A stretch of 37,680 bases of DNA from Methylophaga sp. UBA2689 (GTDB taxonomy: Bacteria; Pseudomonadota; Gammaproteobacteria; Nitrosococcales; Methylophagaceae), in the NCBI GenBank assembly GCA_002354555.1, contig DELT01000036.1, forward strand, positions 1 to 37,680. Direction: 5' to 3'. A program made the translations under genes and the position numbers. Shown here piece by piece: positions 35,336 to 37,680 of this stretch (the stretch's first letter is position 1; each line of letters begins with the position of its first letter). The notes under the pieces were generated by a model. It saw only the letters and a list, made by a program, of their open reading frames with translations. It ran no database searches and was not told the DNA's origin.

Positions 35336-37680
35336 ATGGTAAGTAAAAAAAATCCCTCTCCATCCCAGCAGCGACGTAATCCTCGCTCTAAAAAAAACCG
35401 TAGAGCCTTCATTTCTAAAGGCACACTGTTCAAGTTGCTGTTTATTATTCTGCTTTTGCTCGGGGGGGCAACACTGTATCTGGATCAGCAAATCCGCAGT
35501 CAGTTTGAGGGAAAACGCTGGGCTTTACCCGCTAAAGTCTTTGCCAGGCCACTTGAGTTATATGTTGGCGCACCCGTTTCACTCAATGATTTGAAAATTG
35601 AACTAAAAGCGTTGGGCTATCAGTTTGTTGATAAAGTCAGCGCACCAGGGCAAGTCGCTTTTTCTGCTTCACGGGCAACGCTGTCTACTCGCGGTTTTTA
35701 CTTCCCGGACGAACATGAACCAGCCAGACAACTTATTTTAGATTTCAGTGGTGACAACTTAAGTCAAATCCGTTCAGCGGATCAGCATTCACTCACATTA
35801 ATCCGTCTTGAACCCGCCTTAATCGGCGGTATTTATCCACTTAATAATGAAGATAGAGATTTAATTCAGCTTGAAGAAGCACCGCAGGCATTTATTGATG
35901 CATTAATCGCGATTGAAGATCGGGATTTTTATGATCATTTTGGTATTTCACCTAAAGGCATTGCTCGTGCAACATTAGCCAATATTCGTGCAGGGGCATT
36001 TGTTCAAGGTGGCAGCACCTTAACCCAGCAATTAATTAAGAACTTTTATCTGACTGCCGATCGTACTTTGCTACGCAAAATGCTGGAATTGCCAATGGCG
36101 ATGCTCCTCGAATTTCACTACAGCAAAGACGAAATTCTCGAAGCCTATTTGAATGAGGTCTATCTGGGCCAATCCGGCAATCGTGCCATTCATGGCTTCG
36201 GCCTGGGTGCGGCACATTATTTTGCCCAGCCTATGCAGGAACTCAAATTACATCAATTGGCGTTATTGGCTGGTCTGGTCAAAGGCCCATCATATTACGA
36301 TCCACGGCGAAATCCAGAGCGTGCCAAAACGCGACGCAACCTGGTGCTGAGTGTTTTGCATCAGCAAGGTTCGATCACTGATGAAGAATACATGCTGGCC
36401 TCAACGGCTGAACTGGATGTCGTACCATCAGGTAGGTCGATGAAAGAGGCTTATCCAGCCTATATTGATTTAGTAAAACGGCAATTACGCCGCGAGTATA
36501 AAGATGAAGATCTTGGCTCAGAGGGTCTAAAGATTTTCACCAGCCTGGATCCCATCAGTCAGCATAAAGCAGAAGCTTCCCTGGTCAGCACCATTGAAGA
36601 TTTAGGCAGAACCTATGGTGAAAGTCTGGCTAAACTTCAGGGCAGCATGGTGGTTACTGATCCACAAACAGGTGAAGTACTGGCATTGATAGGTGATCGC
36701 AATACCCGCTTCCAAGGGTTCAACCGTGCCTTAGATGCCAGTCGGCCAATTGGTTCGCTGGTAAAACCTGCTGTTTATCTTACCGCTTTGGAGCAGGGGT
36801 ATACCCTGATAAGTGAACTGGACGATTCACCTTTCAGCCTGACATTACCCAACCAGCAAACCTGGTCCCCCAAAAACTATGATGGCCAAACCCATGGCAT
36901 AGTCCCTATGCATGAAGCTTTGACGCATTCCTATAATCTGTCGACCGCGCAGCTGGGGATGGAACTGGGGGTAGAAAAAGTGATCGACACCCTTCAACGT
37001 CTTGGGGTTGATCGGCCTATGGATGCCTATCCATCGTTATTATTAGGTGCACAGAGTTTATCGACACTGGAAGTTGCCAGTATGTATCAGACGATTGCCG
37101 CAACCGGGTTTCAGATTCCACCACGCACCATTCGTACTGTCACAGACAGTGCAGGTGAACCGCTTTCCAGCTATCCATTTCAATTGCAGCAAAGTATTGA
37201 TGAGAAACCCATGTTTTTGCTGCAATACAATTTGCAGCAGGTTACCCGAAGTGGCACTGGCCGTAGTATTTATCAACAGTTGCCGATTAATATCAATACT
37301 GCCGGCAAAACCGGAACATCAGATCAACAGCGTGACAGTTGGTTTGCCGGGTTTACCGGTAATCGTCTCGCTGTAGTGTGGCTGGGGCTGGATGATAATA
37401 GTCCGATGCCGATCACCGGTTCCAGTGGAGCCTTACGTGCCTGGACGCGGTATATTGCACAGGAACCATTACAATCCTACGAGCCGGCGATGCCTGAAGG
37501 TATTGAAATGCTCTGGATTGATCCGTTAAGCGGAAAACTTGCCGATGGTTTATGCGAGAATGCCACACAAATACCGTTTATCAGTGGCACACAACCGACA
37601 GAAACAGCTGCCTGTGCCACACCAGAAGAAACTTTTATCGAAAATCCAATCAAACGCTCAATCGATTGGGTCAAAGATAT
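35336..37680 (+). CDS. mrcB: Penicillin-binding protein 1B (3' end outside window)
   Basis: 781 complete codons from the ATG at 35336 to the window edge; the frame is open throughout. Bifunctional class A PBP that polymerises and cross-links peptidoglycan. A basic cytoplasmic tail (residues 1-32, SKKNPSPSQQRRNPRSKKNRR) precedes one membrane helix (about 33-52) and a UB2H-like region (about 60-150, WALPAKVFARPLELYVG) that in E. coli binds the activator LpoB. The GT51 domain has catalytic Glu194 in AIEDRDFYDHFG and GGSTLTQQLIKN. The transpeptidase domain has Ser474-x-x-Lys477, SYN (532-534) and KTGTS (from Lys658). No strong ribosome site at the ATG. Divergent from the DUF898 gene across 243 bp. 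Confidence 0.95.
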   Translation, partial: MVSKKNPSPSQQRRNPRSKKNRRAFISKGTLFKLLFIILLLLGGATLYLDQQIRSQFEGKRWALPAKVFARPLELYVGAPVSLNDLKIELKALGYQFVDKVSAPGQVAFSASRATLSTRGFYFPDEHEPARQLILDFSGDNLSQIRSADQHSLTLIRLEPALIGGIYPLNNEDRDLIQLEEAPQAFIDALIAIEDRDFYDHFGISPKGIARATLANIRAGAFVQGGSTLTQQLIKNFYLTADRTLLRKMLELPMAMLLEFHYSKDEILEAYLNEVYLGQSGNRAIHGFGLGAAHYFAQPMQELKLHQLALLAGLVKGPSYYDPRRNPERAKTRRNLVLSVLHQQGSITDEEYMLASTAELDVVPSGRSMKEAYPAYIDLVKRQLRREYKDEDLGSEGLKIFTSLDPISQHKAEASLVSTIEDLGRTYGESLAKLQGSMVVTDPQTGEVLALIGDRNTRFQGFNRALDASRPIGSLVKPAVYLTALEQGYTLISELDDSPFSLTLPNQQTWSPKNYDGQTHGIVPMHEALTHSYNLSTAQLGMELGVEKVIDTLQRLGVDRPMDAYPSLLLGAQSLSTLEVASMYQTIAATGFQIPPRTIRTVTDSAGEPLSSYPFQLQQSIDEKPMFLLQYNLQQVTRSGTGRSIYQQLPININTAGKTGTSDQQRDSWFAGFTGNRLAVVWLGLDDNSPMPITGSSGALRAWTRYIAQEPLQSYEPAMPEGIEMLWIDPLSGKLADGLCENATQIPFISGTQPTETAACATPEETFIENPIKRSIDWVKD

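Noticed and set aside
35336-37680. A possible frameshift in mrcB
   Set aside because: The codon phase was checked at several lines from the start to the edge and stays the same. All motifs (EDRDF, SLVK, SYN, KTGTS) are in one frame.

Overview
This 37.7 kb window is chromosomal DNA of a gammaproteobacterium of moderate GC content. The set of genes (dinB, recQ, xthA, rpsT, proB, obgE, rpmA, rplU, ispB, an hpnD/hpnE pair, a cbb-style class II aldolase in a tkt-gap-pgk-pyk-fba block, mrcB) fits an aquatic methylotroph close to Methylophaga. That placement is inference from gene content, since no rRNA or other decisive marker is present. I saw no tRNA, rRNA, CRISPR array, prophage or intact insertion sequence.

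Layout. 1-2665: the end of an unrecognised gene, an NTF2-like protein, a membrane-anchored unknown protein and an AmpG-like permease. 2811-9406: an accessory stretch in which dinB and recQ are separated by small genes (a Cys-rich mini-protein, a cupin, a charged periplasmic protein with two WWKF motifs). It also holds two long non-coding palindromic mosaic elements (4383-4994 and 8537-9231) in direct orientation. A 55-codon DUF6435-type gene (9239-9406) lies between the second element and xthA. 9462-14686: a housekeeping block. xthA is on the minus strand and rpsT is divergent from it with a TTG start. rplU-rpmA and obgE-proB are on the minus strand, and ispB is divergent from rplU. 14749-19414: a plus-strand run with a [2Fe-2S] ferredoxin, hpnD, hpnE, a BamE-like lipoprotein, a YciK-like SDR and a diguanylate cyclase. 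19411-24605: minus strand, with rluB and then the tightly packed series crcB-DUF190-serS-M50 protease-trpS. TrpS carries a Cys pattern that matches Fe-S-binding TrpRS. 24797-32420: the lower-glycolysis / sugar-rearrangement block, transcribed redoxin, tkt, gap, pgk, pyk, fba, with strong terminators after tkt and gap. 32616-35092: a DUF898 membrane protein coupled to an M48 peptidase. 35336 to the end: mrcB (PBP1b), cut by the window edge.

How the genes work together. The tkt/gap/pgk/pyk/fba block supplies the cleavage and rearrangement steps of a ribulose-monophosphate or Calvin-type sugar cycle, and pyruvate formation. IspB, HpnD and HpnE draw on the same farnesyl diphosphate pool, for the quinone tail and for squalene-type lipids. 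The envelope is represented by AmpG, PBP1b, the BamE-like lipoprotein, the M48/DUF898 pair and the M50 protease. DinB, RecQ and XthA are DNA-repair functions.

The most interesting unexplained signal is the pair of mosaic elements around recQ. They have inverted REP-like ends, nested inverted repeats, and a central hairpin whose stem differs between the copies while pairing is kept by compensatory changes. This suggests selection for a folded nucleic acid rather than for a protein.
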